Source: Phlebotomus papatasi (Eukaryota; Arthropoda; Insecta; Diptera; Psychodidae). From it: a stretch of 64,000 bases of DNA. The notes under the pieces are model-generated. The model was given only the letters and a program-made list of their open reading frames with translations. It was not told the DNA's origin and made no database searches. Made by a program: the position numbers and the translations under genes. How positions within the stretch are numbered: position 1 is the first letter of the stretch; each line of letters opens with the position of its first letter. Where the stretch lies: positions 75,702,001 through 75,766,000 of the forward strand of contig NC_077222.1 of the NCBI RefSeq assembly GCF_024763615.1, read 5' to 3'. Shown in pieces: positions 60,535-64,000 of the stretch.

Positions 60535-62515
60535 TATTGCAAAATCTTTTCAATGCTAGCTCAGACGTACCAATTCAGAGTCATTTAAACAATAATGAAA
60601 AACCGTAATTAGGAATCATATAACAGTATTTTCGTGTTTGGACTATTGACGTATATGTCTAAAAATAATTGGAAAGGATGAAATGGTTAAAAATTGTATG
60701 CACTTCTTCTTCGTTGAATAAAGAAATATTTTTCTGAAAATAGAATCAAGGACACGAGGGAAAAAAATTAAGGTCAGCTTTTTCCAATATTGACAGGTGT
60801 TCCTAAAACTTAATAGTACCTCTAAGTTAGACCTTAGTTTAATAATGAATCAACAGAGTGCAGAAAATAACACAAGGACGATTTTAAAAATTTGTGGTTT
60901 ATCTCGATAATGTTTAATTATACAAAGTCATGACATTGAACAGAAATTACAAGTTTTCAAAAAGAAAATCTTTATTATGTTATATTTTCTTAATAATTAT
61001 TGTTATTAATATTGGAAGAAAAACAAACTATTATACTATGGTACTAACAAAAGTAAACTGGTCTCACAGAATGCTCATACATTGTAAGTATAACTAAGCT
61101 GAGAAAATTGGATTTACATTGTTTTCTGTTTGCTTTTAAATAATCATATATGTAAAGTACTTCTATACGAAACATACTTTAACATCTAACTAGAGGTTCG
61201 GCATTAAAATCATAAGTCCAAGTCCACGTTAACCTTTCATTTCCATTATATAATTCTTCCATTACTAAAACATCATGTAATAATTACTTTTGCATTTCAA
61301 ATTTTGCAGAATGTTTTTTTTTTTGTAAAATGCAAATTTCGTGTTTGCAATATGAGTTAGGCTTCAGAATTACAGAAAAGGTAATTATCTGAGAAATGAT
61401 AAACAAAACAGAACTAAACGTTGAGATCCAAAACTTTCTATTATTTGTTAAAGTCTTTATATATAAGTGGACTTAATAAATTCATTAACGATTTCCTGTC
61501 ACAACCGCACATTAGATTTTTCCATTCCTAGCAAAATGGTAGGAAAAATCAAGGGAGGAAAAAGCCCTTGGTCGAGGGAGAAAAACTGATTAACTGATGT
61601 TACCACCAAACTCAACAAATAACACCGACTAAACTTTTTTCAGCCTGCAGACAACAGCGCGTTCGTAATGGAACGGTGTACATGGGTATGAAGCTACGGA
61701 AGAACAACAGCATGAAAAATGTTCAATGATGAATTTTCATGAAATTTCCCTCCAATATTCAATGGAGTTTAATGTCTATTTATTTAATTAAGCTGTTTGT
61801 CTTGGGGGTGAATAATTAAAATGGAGCAATTTGTGCAGAAGCAGCAGCAAAAGTTTCAACTCCCAGCAAATGAGGTGTAAATGGAAATTTTTGTAAATTT
61901 TCCACCGTCTACTCTCTAAAGTCCTAACAGTGCATGTCTATGCTGCAATGTCCTGAGGAAAATTTATCCAGACAAATACCGCATATATAGAATAGTTTCA
62001 TGGGTGATGAGTCTTGAAGGTTTTCCGGCACTTTCCCATCTCATCCTTGGTGGATGAATTCAGCTTAATCAACTCCACAAAACTTTTTTCTGTTCACCAG
62101 ATTCAACTGGTCAGGACAGGTTAAATTAACAAAATATTGTCTAACTTTGTGCATTTATCTTTCTCGGTAACATACAGCAGAACCAGTCGGTTGAGAGACT
62201 CTGCAATTTATGTTTATTCATCTGTTTAGTTTTAAAACTTTACTGCGCTTGTATAATTTGAATAAATTTCACATACAAACATTTCGCATGTGACTTTCTT
62301 TTGCATGACCTTCCAACACGTGCTGAAGAAAGTTAGGGAGGAGGCGATGTGCTTTAGAATCTTTCTAATAAATACTTATTATACATGTATAAATAAAGAA
62401 AAATATAGAAATATAGAATAAATAAGAAAAAGCATTAGAGTTTGTTTTTCGGAAAATTTATCAATATCAAATTCAAATTTAATTTATTTTGATCCTCACG
62501 AAAAGGAAAATTACC
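60535..62515. other. A+T-rich to mixed sequence, no recognised gene
   Basis: 61490-62340 is repeat-free and less A+T-rich but has no supported frame. Nothing else seen. Confidence 0.35.
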
Positions 62516-62517
62516 TT

Positions 62518-62612
62518 AACACACTAGAGAAATTTATGTCCATATTGAAGAGCTTTTCTTACACGCGTAGGGAATTTGCTTCAATATGGACATAACTGTT
62601 CCTATTGTGTAG
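62518..62612. mobile_element. 95-bp hairpin element with 17-bp perfect arms
   Basis: TTATGTCCATATTGAAG (62534-62550) is perfectly inverted at 62579-62595 with a 28-nt loop, and weaker pairing continues outward (ACACTAGAGAAA with the inverse of TTCCTATTGTGT). It is a miniature foldback element or a small-RNA precursor. Confidence 0.55.
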
Positions 62613-62614
62613 AG

Positions 62615-64000
62615 GCCGTAAGAGAGCGAAAATGGTCAGAGATTATTCAATATGTTCGACAATGGAAGAGATGGAAATTATTATCATTTTAAGAGACGTT
62701 ACTGACCTAAAAGGTTTTCCGTAGATCGTTTCATATAAGGTAGTTGCAGAAAATAAAATGTCTATGTATGAATTAGTTTTATTATATTATTCGAATGTAG
62801 CAAAAATATAGTTTCAGTTTTGGTAATGGGAAAATTAAACAACTTTTCATTTTACAAAATTTAATTATTTAAATTAAACCCATTTTTGTAAAGCTCCACG
62901 TTTTCACTAATTACCTGCGTTCACAGTACTAATTAAATTAATTTTTATAATATTAATTTGCACAGAGTTAATAAAAGTTTCTTTCAACTGAAATTTTTAA
63001 ATTATAAATTTGAAAAATTCAATCACTGGGACATGATTTTCGGAGATCTCTTTTGAGAAAATTTACTTTGCGGTAAACCAGATTACTCAGAGTAAACTCA
63101 TCTAAAGTAAAAGAAAAAAACCGAATATTATCTGTTTAGCTGATCATTTAAATTCATACCTGAATTAAGGATTTTTGAAAACAATTAAATTTGAATTTTT
63201 TGGGATAATTTTTCACAAAAAAAATTCCTTGGCGTATAAATTTCCTTGAGACCAGGTTCCATCTTGTAAAATAAATTGTATAATCATTGAAACTAGGAAT
63301 CCTTCAGATGCTAGTTCCCGGCGAGTGGCCTTCAAAGTTGAAGCCAATTTCTTATTTTCACACACAAATGCATATGGGATTTTTTCTGCACTCGTGATCG
63401 TTATGCTAAATATTTAAAAAGTGAGAAGTTTTTCCGTATTATAAGATACCTTTCCGTATGGAGGGATAAATATATTAAATTTTTGTTTAAATAATTTTTT
63501 TCCTTGGATCACTGTGAGCTGAGTCCGAGATCAATTTAGGAATTGGCTTCAAATAGCTCCATATAAAAAGGCCAACTTTCCAGGCGGTTGTTCAGATGAA
63601 TCTACTTTGAGTACTTGTGACTACCGTAAAGTAAGTTTTATCAAAAAAGTCTCCGAAAATCAAGCATCAACGGCTGAATTTTAAAATGTTCAAATAAAAT
63701 ATAAATGTTGTACTTTCAAGAGCTTGAATAAAATAAATATTTTATTATAATGGAAAAAGATATTTAAAGAAATATGCTATTTTTTAGTCTTCGTGAATCA
63801 CGCAATCCTTTAATTTAAATCACGGCTACTGCTTTTCTTTGTGAAATTTTATCGCGAAATTAAGCTTTGAGCTTAATTTGTTTCATACTTTGCATTTTCT
63901 TTATATTTTCTAAGATTATATTTTTTACTTAAACTCAAAAGAAATACAGAAGCTACGAATATCTTGCGTGTTTCTTTTAAATTTTTAGATTTTTGGATAT
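62615..64000. other. A+T-rich sequence, no recognised gene
   Basis: No ORF, element or RNA gene that I can support up to the right edge of the window. Confidence 0.35.

Overview
The window reads as A+T-rich, repeat-dense DNA of an animal, most likely an insect and plausibly a lower dipteran. The basis is a TATA box at -32 from an arthropod-type initiator, CAGGTAG and CCAAT boxes, tRNA-derived SINEs, many short terminal-inverted-repeat elements (MITEs), and no operons or long ORFs. The species assignment is inference. I found no convincing conserved protein-coding gene; almost all short ORFs look like chance or repeat-borne frames.

Region 1 (1-24278) is a nearly homogeneous tandem array of 18 units with a 1.12 kb basic length. 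Read on the minus strand, every unit looks like a complete transcription cassette. It has a cluster of about 115-bp subrepeats each holding the palindrome TGACGTCA, an inverted CCAAT box, CAGGTAG, TATAAAAAGG, an initiator, a short RNA-like segment of about 180 nt, and tandem AATAAA signals. Unit length changes in steps of about 229 bp because pairs of CRE-bearing subrepeats are gained (0, 1, 2, 3 or 6 extra pairs) or lost. By unit arithmetic the array holds on the order of 100 TGACGTCA sites.

Region 2 (24279-30720) is a boundary segment followed by an older, diverged relative of the same cassette. It comprises an interrupted promoter (25046-25245), a 1.8-kb transposable element inserted in that promoter (25246-27050), a long diverged CRE-subrepeat array (27175-30090, with ten 218/224-bp dimers), the old spacer, and a second diverged promoter plus RNA core (30441-30690). 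Comparing old and young copies gives an internal footprint: TATA with its flanking TACGTA, CAGGTAG, and roughly 80 nt of the RNA segment stay recognisable while the surroundings drift.

Region 3 (30720-64000) is A+T-rich non-coding DNA carrying many element remnants. These are a second copy of the 1.8-kb element in inverted orientation (40993-42813) plus two decayed copies, a pogo-like MITE, a GGAATTCC-rich MITE, several MITEs with (G)TAGGG ends, three tRNA-derived SINE remnants, a four-copy unclassified family, a hammerhead-like core, and two strong isolated hairpins.

The candidate undescribed system is the self-contained, minus-strand, CRE-driven short-RNA cassette amplified into a satellite. 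Possible readings are a transcribed subtelomeric or telomeric satellite of a dipteran, an amplified non-coding RNA gene family, or an LTR-derived satellite. The sequence alone does not choose between them.
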